From Gliomastix tumulicola (Eukaryota; Ascomycota; Sordariomycetes; Hypocreales; Bionectriaceae), in the NCBI GenBank assembly GCA_001599755.1, contig BCHX01000003.1, positions 2,329,289-2,393,288 on the forward strand: a stretch of 64,000 nucleotides of DNA, written 5' to 3'. Below, in pieces: positions 22,353-32,967 of the stretch (its first letter is position 1; each line of letters opens with the position of its first letter). The position numbers were made by a program, and so were the translations under genes. The notes under the pieces were generated by a model, which did no database searches, was not told the DNA's origin, and worked only from the letters and a program-made list of their open reading frames with translations.

Positions 22353-23318
22353 CTACTGACCGTAGGTCTTGTTGCCGCCGTATGTCTTGGAGCCGTCGGC
22401 GTCAGAGTCGACGCGGGGATCGGCCTTGTTGAGCAGGTCGGACTTGTGAGGGCCCTGGGTGTTGGGCGCGGGGCCGGAGAGGTGCGAGCTCTCGAGGCCG
22501 CCGGCGGTGCGGCCGCCGAGGGTGTTGCCAGAGGTGGCGTGGGAGCCGGTGGTGTGCGTGCCGGCGGTGTGCGTGCCGGTGCTGTGGCCGGTGCTGCCGA
22601 GGGTGCTGGAGCCCTCATGGATGCCACCGGTGCGGCCGGTGGTGCCGAAGCCAGAGGTGCCGGTGGTGGTGCCGGTGGTGTGGGTGCCGGTCGAGCCGAG
22701 CGTGTTGTGGCCGTGGCGGCTGGTGTCGGCCGAGCGGTCGGGGTTGGCGCCCATGTTGCGGCTGTAGTCGCGGTCCGAGTCGACGCGAGGGTCGACCTTG
22801 TTGGCGAGGTTGGAGTTGTGGGGGCCGTCGGTGCGCTGGAAGTTGTCGCGGTTGGAGTCGATGCCCGTGTAGCCGGCCTCGTGGGTGCCACGGTTCAGGT
22901 TGGAGGACTCGTGGAGGCCAGTGGTGCCGGTGGTGTGGGTGCCGGTGGTGTGAGTGCCGGTAGAGCCCAGGGTGTTGTGGCCGTGGCGGCCGGTCTCAGC
23001 AGAGCGGTCGGTGTTGGCGCCCATGTTGCGGCTATAGTCACGGTCGGAGTCGACACGGGGGTCGGCCTTGTTGGCGAGGTTGGAGTTGTGAGGGCCATCC
23101 GTCTTCTGGAGGTTGTTGCGGTTGGGGTCTACACCAGAGTAGGCGCCCTCGTGGGTGCCGTGAGTGATGTTGGAGGACTCATGGAGACCGCTGGTGCCAG
23201 TGGTGCCGGTGGTGCCGGTGTGAGCGGTGGTGTGGCCGTGGGTGGTGCCAGAGCTGTGGGTGGTGGAGGACTTGTCGCTGTGGAGAGCGTCCTTGACCTT
23301 GTTCACGATGCCAGACAT
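22353..23318 (-). CDS. Hydrophilic tandem-repeat protein (Gly/Thr/His/Asn-rich, LEA-like)
   Basis: Single exon, 321 residues, ATG at 23318. The N-terminus MSGIVNKVKDALHSDKSS may form a short amphipathic helix. The rest is highly hydrophilic with almost no hydrophobic core and no cysteine. Two near-identical 90-residue units (about 44-133 and 134-219) contain GLHESSN, DGPHNSNLANKADPRVDSD, RDYSRNMGAN and RHGHNTLGSTG; a third partial copy ends in PHKSDLLNKADPRVDSD and a KTYGGNK tail. The GPHxSxLxNKxDPRVDSD motif recurs in small fungal proteins of stress or conidial type that are often left as hypothetical. A desiccation/stress hydrophilin role is inferred from composition only. A TATATAAG box lies 170 nt upstream. 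Confidence 0.75.
   Translation of the reverse strand: MSGIVNKVKDALHSDKSSTTHSSGTTHGHTTAHTGTTGTTGTSGLHESSNITHGTHEGAYSGVDPNRNNLQKTDGPHNSNLANKADPRVDSDRDYSRNMGANTDRSAETGRHGHNTLGSTGTHTTGTHTTGTTGLHESSNLNRGTHEAGYTGIDSNRDNFQRTDGPHNSNLANKVDPRVDSDRDYSRNMGANPDRSADTSRHGHNTLGSTGTHTTGTTTGTSGFGTTGRTGGIHEGSSTLGSTGHSTGTHTAGTHTTGSHATSGNTLGGRTAGGLESSHLSGPAPNTQGPHKSDLLNKADPRVDSDADGSKTYGGNKTYGQ
22662..23189 (-). repeat. Two ~90-codon tandem repeats inside the hydrophilic protein gene
   Basis: Unit 1 covers 23189-22920 and unit 2 covers 22919 to about 22662. They are nearly identical in the DPRVDSDRDYSRNMGAN and RHGHNTLGSTGTHTTG parts, which points to recent duplication or ongoing homogenisation. Confidence 0.8.
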
Positions 23319-25078
23319 GTTGGAAGTTGTTGTTTGTGTGTAACTTGTGAAAGTTGTGAAGTGTTGTTGTAAAGGGCTTGGAAGTAGACCTTGGGTCTGA
23401 GTGGTGGATGTTTTGTTTGAGTGTTTGAGTTGTTGTTGATAATGAAGAAGAGAGGAAAGTCTGACACCATCGAGGGGGGGAAGCAGACTTATATAGATGT
23501 TTGCTCCTTTGCTCGTTCTACACGGAGCTTCTCTAACTCCTCATACGTAATGATGAGTGTCGTGAGCGAGCCGCACCATGATGTGCTGGCTGTCCAAGGC
23601 ACAACCCGGGCACACACCCCCGCTTCGAGACAGAGTCGTCATTGTACTACTTCACGTTGCTTGCGCGGACCCCCAGACAAAGCCCAGTGACGTTCACCCC
23701 TTGCCACGGGGCCGGTGAGGAGAACACGACAGGCCAGCTAGCCACATTTCACGGCAATCCGGAGGTCCAGGCCCTAGCCGTCTAGGTAGGGTTGGTACTT
23801 ACTAGGTAAGCTGAGCCGTCAAAAACTACGATCCGATCAGCTATCCTCCGTTCCAAGGCAACCCGCTATGCACGGGGATCGAGCCTCCCACGTCATATAT
23901 CGGCTTGTAAAGGCCGTGCTTCAGCCCTTTCACACGCAAACTACCGGTGATCATCTGACCCCTCCTTTCTACTGCCTCAAAGTCTGTCTCACAAGCGGCG
24001 GGCACGCTAGAAGGCTTGAACAAACTTGAGCCGCTTCTTGAGACGGGACGGGTTCCAGAGATTCCAGAGGGTATGACGATAAGGCCAATGTCGATCAGGG
24101 ATTCTGTCACCAGAAAAAAAAGCTACGGATTGGGGCTTGTCGGTAAGAATATTCCGGGGAGGGGAGGCAAGGATGTTGGGGTCTGGACATGGGTATTACG
24201 GGAGTACCTCGTATTGGCAGGCGGAGGCAAGGAAAATACAGGTTTCGGCCTACGACGGCCCAGATCGGTGCGTCACCTCAGGCGAATTTAGGCGAGCTAT
24301 CGTTTGCTCTTGCAAAAGCCGTGATCCGGGCGCTGAAAGGTGGGGAGATCGCGGGATGACGGTGGGATCGGCGTCTATGACGAAGATACCCAAATATACG
24401 TGGGGACACACCAAAACTGCGCCTGGCACGAAGTAGCCCGGCTGTACCTCAGATAAGACTTACGCGTCCCCTGGGAAAACCACAGCCCCGGAACAGCTGA
24501 GGCTGCCCATTGGCGGGAACTTGTCTCCTTTGCCAGCTGCCAAACACCACCGTGGATCTCGATCTCGTCATGAAGTCGCTGCTGATGATTCTGCCAATTC
24601 CCCCCCGGCGACACCAGCTGCCAACTTTCTTACCCGCGCGCTGCCAACTTTTTGGAAGCACGGGCTGACCGGTCTGGAATGCGAGACGGACGGAGGGCAA
24701 TGTCGTGCTCTGGGATCCAAGTGTAGTACTCAAATTCAATCATCCGCATTACGGCTATACGGCTATCACGGCGCGTTCCCGGAGTGCCAAAACGGCACAC
24801 ACAGCAAAGAAGCAACGAAAGCAGACGGAAACTGAATCCTCGCAACCTGTTGCTCGGGTATCACAAACAAAGGGAACACAGAACACGCCATCTCCCGTCC
24901 TCCGTACTGACTCAGTGGCCACCAGGCATTATTACCATCCCAATTTGTTTCAGACCACTCGTCGACATGTCCAAACTTCGTTACACAGCCACATTAGATG
25001 CGTAGAGCAACTCTCCCATCACCAGCGGCCCCGTGCACTCCTAACACGTTTGTACGCACCCCCCCCTCGTCATGCAAT
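23319..25078. other. Intergenic region between repeat protein and MARVEL-like gene
   Basis: Holds the promoter of the hydrophilic protein gene at its left end and the 3' flank of the MARVEL-like gene at its right end. Open frames are short and lack signatures. I see no gene in the middle. Confidence 0.5.
23488..23495 (-). promoter_or_regulatory. TATA box of the hydrophilic repeat protein gene
   Basis: TATATAAG on the minus strand, about 170 nt upstream of the ATG at 23318. It is a strong match to the consensus, as expected for a highly inducible gene. Confidence 0.55.
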
Positions 25079-25511
25079 CTAGACGTAGCTGCGGCGGTAC
25101 CAGCGTCGGCTGTGCGTCCTCTCGATCTTGCGCTCCTGACGGCGGACCCAGAAGAGGCTCACCAGCGCCGAGACGAGCCAGACGATCGCCGACAGGAACG
25201 AGAAGGCGATGACGGCCTTGAACTTGCCGCACGGGTCGCCGCGGAACGAGATGTTGCTCCAGTTGAACGCGGCGCCGCAGGTCGAGTTGTCAAGTTGCTA
25301 AGAGAACGCGCGAAGTCAGCTTCACTATCAATGCTATACGGGGGAAGAGAGAGATGCCCGCCACCACCTCGGCGTAGATGAAGCGGCCGATGGTCCACGA
25401 GTCGACGCCCTCCGAGTCGTGGAGGAACTTGCCGTTGATGCCGGCGACGATGGCCCCGAAGGCGAGCTCCGCGAGCCGCAGGGTGAAGACGACGATGCGC
25501 TCGAGACCCAT
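25079..25511 (-). CDS. MARVEL-like small membrane protein lacking the central segment
   Basis: Exons 25511-25368 and 25297-25079 give 120 residues in the only in-frame join found. Exon 1 has one membrane span (VVFTLRLAELAFGAIVAGIN) followed by GRFIYAE. Exon 2 has NSTCGAAFNWSNIS, CGKFKAVIAFSFLSAIVWLV (second span) and a basic RRWYRRSYV tail. These two ends resemble fungal MARVEL-domain proteins, which have four spans. The middle two spans, expected between YAE and the Cys-containing loop, have no room in the 70 nt between the exons. The required donor is a weak GTGGTG. The frame otherwise runs VVAGISLF and then into stops. The gene may be a deletion derivative or a recent pseudogene, or encode a two-span product. 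Confidence 0.5.
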
Positions 25512-26182
25512 GTTGGATGCTTCTTGTGTGTGCGTTGATGGGGGTTGGCAAGTGAGGCAAAAGAAAGACAGGTCAAGTATATTTGATGATCGGACAGCGA
25601 CTGTGGGAATTATGGGAGAGGCAAGACACACTACGCAAAAGGGAAATCGAATTACGGCGAGTGTGCGACAGCCTGTTGTTATAGATGTCTGGGCAGCTAC
25701 GCGTACCCTCTGTCTGACTGCGCCGATGCAATTACGTATGTGACAGCCATGCCCTCCGCAAAACAGACCACATGACGGAAAAGTTGAGTGATGCTACTAC
25801 TCTCTGGCCTCGATGCCCTGTCCGGTGAAAGCAAGTTTTTACGCCCAGCGAGCACCAGAATGAGGCTAGAAGGGCAAGCCATGGCTTGCGTTGCCCAGGC
25901 TGGGCGGTAAGGACGGCGCGAGACCGATGGAGATGCATGAAAAATGACAGCCATTGCCAAGACATGCTGATGTGGACGGCTCTGATTGACTGCCGCCGGA
26001 GGATGAGGTCATCACCAGCAGGGATGTTGGGCTGTTGTCTCAGACAGCTTGGCTGCCCAACTTGCCGACTCCGCGTTGGGGGCTGAAAACCGGCTTCTTG
26101 GGGAAATGCGTGTGCTTCACTATTGAATCGTCACGTGGTATGCATACCCCAAGCAATATCCGGCAGTTAGTTAATCGATTGG
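25512..26182. other. Intergenic region
   Basis: Promoter side of the MARVEL-like gene and 3' flank of the acyl-CoA dehydrogenase gene. No recognisable gene or element. Confidence 0.5.
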
Positions 26183-28144
26183 CTACAGCTTAGCATCCGC
26201 CTTGGGGTTCCGTTGCCCTCCAAAAACGATCGCACTGTCTATGTCAACTTTGGTCCGTGTGCTCAGCTGCTCGCGCCTATCAGCCATGCCGAGTTTTGCA
26301 CTGGCAAACTCTTCAAATATGTGCTCAGCCACGGCGTCGTCGTCCTTGCACGCGTCTGTGTGGAGGAGGACGGAGACCAGGATCTCGGCGACCCGCCAAA
26401 CGTAGTCTCTTGCGTCTCTCAAGAGCTCCGCCTGCGGCTTGCCGACTATCTCGCCTTGCAGAGCCTCCCAGCGTTGAGCCGGGTCCCACCCTGCCCGCTG
26501 CCGCCTTCCGAAAGCCGACGTCGTTCTGATCAGGCTCCCTACAGCTTTGAGGGACTCAGATCCCGACTTGGGATGCTTGAGCGCCCTGACGAAGTCGGTG
26601 CTGAGCACATCCGTCGTGCCCTCCCAGATCGGGAGCACCGCACAGTCTCTCCATAGCCTTGAGACGTTCAGCTCCTCCTGTTCTGCATTGTTCAGATACC
26701 CGACGCCACCGACCGACTCCATACATGCGAAAAGAAGCGACACCGAGGTCTTGCAGACATATGCCTTGGTCACCTGTGTGAGCACGCGGAGCAGGGCCGC
26801 AGCTTGCTCTGGAGGAGGCGTCAATGCCTCCAGTGCTGGCGACTGGCTTGGATCTGCTTGGCCTGGGTGCTCTGATACGCCAAGCACATAGGCCGTGTAC
26901 ATTGTGAGGAGCATGAGCCCGCGGTACTCTACCGTCATCCGGGCTAGCGTCCGGAGGTGCAGTGGACTCTCCGCCAAACTCGACCGACCACCTTTGCCCG
27001 TACCGACTTCCCGAACCAGACTGAAAGCCCTCGCAATATCGAGCCCGCGTCCGAGGTACCCGACCGCTGCGACTGCCGAGTGAACCCGGGTGATGGTCAA
27101 TATTGTGCTGATCTCCTGGATGCCATGGCCTTCCTTGCCGATCATCCACGCCCTCATATCCTCGAGCACGAGTTCAGCAGTCGGGAGCGGTGCTGTGCCG
27201 ACCTTGTCTTTGAGTCGCTGGATTCGTACCCCGTTCAGTTGTTTTGTGTTGGTTCCCCGGCGCATAGGGGCAAGAAATGCTGAGAGGCACCTCGCGGGTG
27301 ATCGCGCTAGCAGAATGGTCATGTCTGAATCGGTCGCCGACGAGAACCATTTGAAGCCGTTGATACTCCATTCTGCCCTCGCGGTCATGTAATCCTCCCC
27401 AGGAGCTGGATCCTCTGTCTGCCTGGGAACCGCCGTGGTCTCCGTCTGGGACACGTCACTGCCACCCGTCCGTTCCGTCATCCACTGCCCGCTTGTCCAC
27501 GCAATCCCAGGATCCCGAGACGTCAGACGCCGAAATGCATCCTCTAGAACACGACGTTGGTCGGGCCCCAGTCTGTCCGCCCGCTTCGAATCCGTCAGAT
27601 GCAACTGGAGAAGACGAGCCGCGCCATCCTGCATCGCCGATGGACAAGTGACGTTGGCGCATGACGGTTCCCAGAGGTGTAGCCGTAGGAACTGCAGAGG
27701 TCTGGCGTATGGCCCAACGAAGGGGCTTTTACTCTCGTACCCGGTCGCGACCATGCCCTTCGTGATCCCAAACTTCTGCAGTTCCCGCCAGCCTTCGCTG
27801 GTCACAAGCTCCCCTGTCCAATGTCCGAAAGCATCCCGACCGGATCCTTTTAGGTAAGGTTTGTTCCGCTCCGCATCGGAGATCCAGGAAAAGACACGGT
27901 CAGAGATGACTTCCTGGCCTAGATGAGAGACCTCATCGTGAGCTGCGGCGGCGATGCTGGAAGGAAGAAACACTGAGTGTCACGCATGTCAGTCCTGAGG
28001 CGGCACAGCCAGCATTACGAGGCGAGCGGCGCGGGGACGGAGCAACGTACGGGTAAAGCACCTCTGGTATGTGTCATCGTAAAAGTGATTGGTTAGAACT
28101 GGGCATTCTTGGAAGAAGCCCTTGTCTGCTCCTGATGATTCCAT
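26183..28144 (-). CDS. AidB-like acyl-CoA dehydrogenase, predicted peroxisomal
   Basis: Exons 28144-28051 and 27972-26183, joined in phase 1 (donor GTACGT, branch ACTGAC, acceptor CAG), give 627 residues. The joint rebuilds QRCFTLFLPSSIAAAAHDEV, which suits the family better than the alternative acceptor a few bases downstream. Family marks are YLKGSGRDAFGHWTGELVTS, SCANVTCPSAMQDGAARLL, the flavin-site strand WMTERTGGSDVSQTET, WSINGFKWFSSATDSDM, and SRLWRDCAVLPIWEGTTDVL near the C-terminus. These are features of the AidB branch of FAD acyl-CoA dehydrogenases, whose physiological substrates are poorly defined. The last three residues are AKL, a peroxisomal PTS1 signal, so import into peroxisomes is inferred. 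The gene stands alone between gene-free blocks. Confidence 0.88.
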
Positions 28145-28215
28145 CTTGAAAAAGCGTGCCTCATGTTCAGACCGTCACGAATGGCACCTCACTCTCACGT
28201 ACATGACACACCAGC

Positions 28216-28222
28216 CATATAT
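28216..28222 (-). promoter_or_regulatory. TATA-like box upstream of the acyl-CoA dehydrogenase gene
   Basis: TATATAT on the minus strand, about 75 nt before the ATG at 28144. Confidence 0.4.
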
Positions 28223-31200
28223 AGGTCAAGACACCGGCAAGTGCGGGCTGAAGGACACCAATGGTAGTCGTCGTACGACGTACACAGTCAGACCGCCATC
28301 CTCTCGGATGGAATGTGATCACAAGCTTATGGCGGGGGATTCCGCGCTGAGGTATTTGGAGGCAAGCCATGCTGCCGAGGATATGGGTCGGGATCTCGTG
28401 GTGGTACCATATTTTAGGTAGTAGTAGTAGTCAAATGAAAACCTCGAAGACCCAGGGCAGGTGTAATGGTCGCTCGGTACACGCTAAAAGGAAGCCTAGA
28501 AGTATAATGTCGTTGCGGATGCGGTCAGTAGTTTGATTATAGACGCACTAGACTGCTCGCCAAGGTCATCGGGCTTTGCGGGGAAGCATCGCTGGGTCAG
28601 AGAAGGTGCTGCGAGTGTGGGGAAGCGGAATGGCTTTCCGCTCGTTTTGATGCATGTGAAGACAAATGTGCGGCTGCTTCCGCTGCATCTCTCTTTTCTC
28701 GTTCATGTTTCCTCGGGACGACGTTCGGTATACTCAATCTTCGCCGAGACCCAGCAGAAATGCAGGCTTACTCGATCTTTCACCAGGCACTCGTTTCACA
28801 TTCAGGAGGACCCGATCAAGTTTTGACGCGCGCGCCGCTTGTCAAGTCTCCATTTCTGTTCGCGTAGTAAGCACTCATTTGGCGGATTGCCGCCTAGTTT
28901 CTGCACAGTCCGTCGGTATTGCGACTCAACGAGCAACAAATGCCCGTATCTTGATCTTTCCGCCCTCGCCACAGAGATGCCGGAGGACTTCTAAGGCACG
29001 GATTGGCTTTTTGTGTGACTTGCCACGCGGCTAGCTCGCGAACAGAACGCCTAGCGCGCGGGTATGCAGAGGCTGAGGCGCACATGGTCCTGACATGTCG
29101 AGGGTCGGCAAGATGCCATTGACTACCCATCATAAAGCACCAGCCAAGCCCAGAATACCAAGGAACGTGGTATAGAGCAGGGATGGACTGGCAGCTGTGC
29201 CCTCGCGATATGCCTTCGGGCGCATCTCCCCATGGCTGGGGATGTTGGCGATGCCTGCTTAGAATATCCCGAGTCGAGTTGACACCTTGCCCAATGAAGC
29301 ACACAGACCGACTCTGCAAGGGGGACAGCTTGCTCGCGCCACATATTTCTGCCTCGCTTGCTTGACTGTAGGCATCTTGGTATATGTATAGTGCATTCTA
29401 GCCAGGGTCTTGCCGCCGCTAGTCGCGAGTCACGGGCGTTCGAGCTGGTCACCTGCCATCGTTGATCAGCCGAGAAACCATCACCAGCGGCCTCAGGGCA
29501 AGGTAAAGGGCCAACATGACCTGGTCCGCCAAGCCGATACAGGGGAGTGTCATCCTGCGATTCCATGTATAGATGACAGATTGACTGTGGGAAGGTCGAG
29601 CTCTTTATTTGGGCAAAGCGGGGTTGCGGGAGGAGCTCGCGTGCGGTTCTGAAACCCCCAAACTGCCAGATATTTCGAAGTTGTCAGACGAATTGCGAGG
29701 GTCTCCTTGTCCGTCCTCGGCCCCTGAACATTCGGTCAGCCCAGTCGAACTGACTCTGAAATCAAGGCCAGTCAGTGCCTTAGCGCATGCGAATTTGCCA
29801 ATTGCCCATGCCTGACACCATCGATCTCTGGCTATCAATTCATAGAAGGAGCCAATCGGAGCCGTGAAGCAATTGTTGCCATGCTCTGCTCATGCAGGAG
29901 TGTGGCGCGCAAGGCATTTTTGGATGTTCGGTGCATCCTGGAGAAAGTCAAGCCACAGGTGGCAAGACCAGCGGCGGGTGGATGAGTGTGGATTTCGCCC
30001 ACTCGCCAATCTTCCTGCGGCGACCAGGCCAGGACGTCAGCAGACGAATGGCATAACACCGTTCATGACATACTCTTATGATTCTATTCCTGTTAGGGAA
30101 GTCCTAGCTACGGACCCCTGTCATTGGTAGGCAGACTGGGTGTCGAAATTTCCGACTTTTTGAGTCGCTTGGTTCGTCAGGCAACTGATTCCAGTCGACT
30201 TCCGTGACACGGCTCGCGGTTTTCATGGAATGATGAGCTGAGATCGTATATCCCGTCTGATTGAGGAAAACAATCCCGTATTGCTTCTGCTGCTTATCCT
30301 GGAGTCGCCGCAGGTGAGGTATGCAAACGAATCCTCGATACCTCACGAACAAGGCCTTTTTTTTTTAGAGGATTACGCATCACAAGAGTCGGATTGAGTG
30401 TCGGGGTGAGATTGAGAATGCCTACCCCCAACTCTGCAGATCACTTCCCACTGCACGTGATCCCCGGATGGCAATTGGAAGGCGCGATGCCAAGTGACAG
30501 GGAAGGTGGCGTCCCTGGTGCCCTGGAGCAGGGAAGGAGCCAGTTCGCGGTTCCTACCCATTTCCACAGTCCACATTCCACGCCGTCTGTCTATCTCGAG
30601 CCATCGACCTCGCCTGGCCTCCGCCATCGCCCTTCGCCCTGACGCCGTCTCGCTCGCTTTCTCCATCGAGAGACCCTAGTCGGTTCCAGTCGAGGCGAGC
30701 CGTCCAATCGGCCGTCAGCATGGGCTCTTAATTCGGTTTTGGCCCCCACGATTTGCAATCGCTTCCTAGTTCTTCGACGTCTCGTGAGACGAGCCCTAGG
30801 CATACGAGGTGCCCAAACGGAGTCCACAGCCTCCTTGTCGACCAGGAATTCTCGACCGTTCATAAGGCTGAGCAGCTGGGTCAGCGCGCTGATCGCCTTA
30901 CCTTGCTCATTTCACATGCGTCTAGGCCTCGACGCTGCTGTCTGACTGGGCAGCCCTATGCGGCCTGGTACCGATGGCATGCCGCCACTGGGGCCATTCA
31001 TATCATCGAATCGCGTGTCGGCGTCGAAGGAGGGCAACAGGTCTTGACTCTTCTGAGAAGATGCCAAGGAGGCCAAGATGCAGCCCATTCGAGGTGCTGT
31101 TGCACATCTCACGCGGGAATCATGGGACATCCGTCTTGGTTGCCCCTGAAGAAAGGGGGCAATTGCAAACTTTTAGGAGAGGGCTCGCTTAGACACCATG

Positions 31201-31759
31201 ATTGGTAGAGACAGACAAGTCCATCCGCGCCCGGCTTGCCCGACGTTCGCACACACGCTCCCCAAGCCTTGTCAACAAGTGATGGCCCCAGGAGATTGAG
31301 GCTTGACCCACAGCCTTCTGCACTACATGCCTTGCCACATCCCGGTATAGAAACCTTTCTCTCTTTTTTTTTCTCCAGCTGTGCGTACCGAATCTTGTGT
31401 GTCAACTGACAATTCCCCTAGTGCAAACAGGGTACGGCTCTTTCCCAAAGGGCCATGCCGTGGGCTAGAACACGAAGCGTCGGAACGGCACAGCTAGTCA
31501 TTCGCAGTCACTCCCATCACCCACTCGCATGAGGTAGCAGTGCCCCGATATCGAAGCCCCCCCCCGGCCCCGAGGACTCTGAATGGTTCCTCCTGACTCT
31601 TCGTGCCGTGCTTGTGTTGCCTAGAGTCCAGACGAAGACACACGGCAAGTGCTTGCGTATGCCCTCCGTTGGGCAGATCACAGCACTAGCTTGACACTTA
31701 CACTACCGTGCGGCTGATACCCCCGTCTTTCGGTATCGAGGTCCGAGGCGAACCTGCCA

Positions 31760-31767
31760 TATATAAA
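31760..31767 (+). promoter_or_regulatory. TATA box of the NmrA-like gene
   Basis: TATATAAA, 102 nt upstream of the ATG at 31869, followed by a CT-rich stretch of the kind found at fungal transcription starts. Confidence 0.6.
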
Positions 31768-31868
31768 GGGGGGAACGATGCTCTCCTTTTGAGTTTTCTC
31801 TTGTCAACAACCAACATCGTCTCGTCTACTCCAGAGAAGAACCAGGAAGGACCAACAAGAGAGCAATC

Positions 31869-32967
31869 ATGATGCGCATCGCAGTCGCTGGAGGAGGTGG
31901 CCTTGGCTACCTTCTTGCTACAACCATCGCCGCAGCCGAGAACGCTTATAATGTCATCGTCCTGTCGCGCACGGTACGTGTTATGCCCTCCTCCTTCTCC
32001 TATTGCCCTATGATCGTTCGCAGCTAAGCAAGAGCAGCCCCGCACCGAGTATGCTACCTTCGACATCCAGGTCCATACTGTAGACTACATGAACTACGAC
32101 AGCCTGAAGTTCGCTCTTCGTGGGATTGACCTCGTCATCTCAACGGTCTCCGGCACGGAACAACTCAACCTGATTCGGGCTGCTGGTGAAGGCAGTGTTC
32201 GCCGCTTTGTCCCGTCTGAATTCGAAGGCAAGCTGAGTGCAACTGGCCGATCGTCGAGGGATGACCCTCTGCGGCCTAACTCAATGTCCTCTCATGCCTT
32301 CCAGCTTTTACGACACTTCGAGCAGGCAAGGCGGATGAAGTATACTGTCTTCTCTTGTGGCATCTTGATGGAAACGTTTCATTCTCATGGGCTTAGTCTC
32401 TTCAACATGGGTGCCAGCCTGGGTGTATCGAGCCCTGGAGACTTTCTCTTGAACATCAATACCGCCACGGCTACCTACACCCACAGAAATGCCAACGGAC
32501 GCAGAGTTCATATCTGCCTAACCTCTGCCTATGACCTTGGTCGATTCATCGTCGCGGCTCTCGATCTGGGCCCTTCGCATTGGCCTTCTGAGTACACACT
32601 TCGAGGAGACAGACTTACGATCGAGGGGCTCGTGGAGACCTGCGGACGGCTTCAGAATGGTAAGTGCAACTCCCCTGTCGAGATTGCAATAGATATGGAG
32701 GCTGACGTTCACTGCCCTACAGTCCAATACACCCACCACCGATGTGAGATCCAGGATCTTCCCGGCTTCATTGACTACGCGACACAGAGCGGTGAAGTGG
32801 AGCAGGCCACCTACTACCAACGACTCCTCGCTACGGCCAACGGACGGTATGACTTCAACACGGCTTCGCTGAATGAGCGGATTGCAGCGAGCTCGTCTGT
32901 CAACTTCACGCCCATGACGTTTGAACAATGGCTTGGGCGGGTTCTCTACCCTACGCCCCCTGAGTGA
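31869..32967 (+). CDS. NmrA-like / isoflavone-reductase-like NAD(P)-binding protein
   Basis: Three exons: 31869-31973, 32038-32659, 32723-32967, giving 323 residues. Intron 1 has GTACGT/CAG; intron 2 has GTAAGT, branch GCTGAC and CTACAG. Exon 1 encodes a Rossmann start (MRIAVAGGGGLGYLLATTIA); the Gly-rich loop binds the dinucleotide. The next strand reads GIDLVISTVSG, then RRFVPSEFEG, the FVPSEF/W signature of the NmrA/isoflavone reductase group. The region from YTLRGDRLTIEGLVE to TFEQWLGRVL completes the fold. The family includes reductases and redox sensors acting on transcription factors; which applies here cannot be told. Intron 2 is 63 nt with no in-frame stop, so retention would add 21 residues. 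It is followed by the convergent adenosine deaminase gene. Confidence 0.85.

Larger units (their letters stand above)
28145..31868. other. 3.7 kb gene-free divergent region
   Basis: Lies between the divergent acyl-CoA dehydrogenase (-) and NmrA-like (+) starts. Open frames (longest near 29123-29566 minus and 30753-31208 plus) have no family marks or splice-supported extensions. The right end carries the NmrA-like promoter. No RNA gene recognised. Confidence 0.5.

Noticed and set aside
29123..29566. 147-codon minus-strand open frame
   Set aside because: No motif, no signal peptide, and no plausible splice partner.
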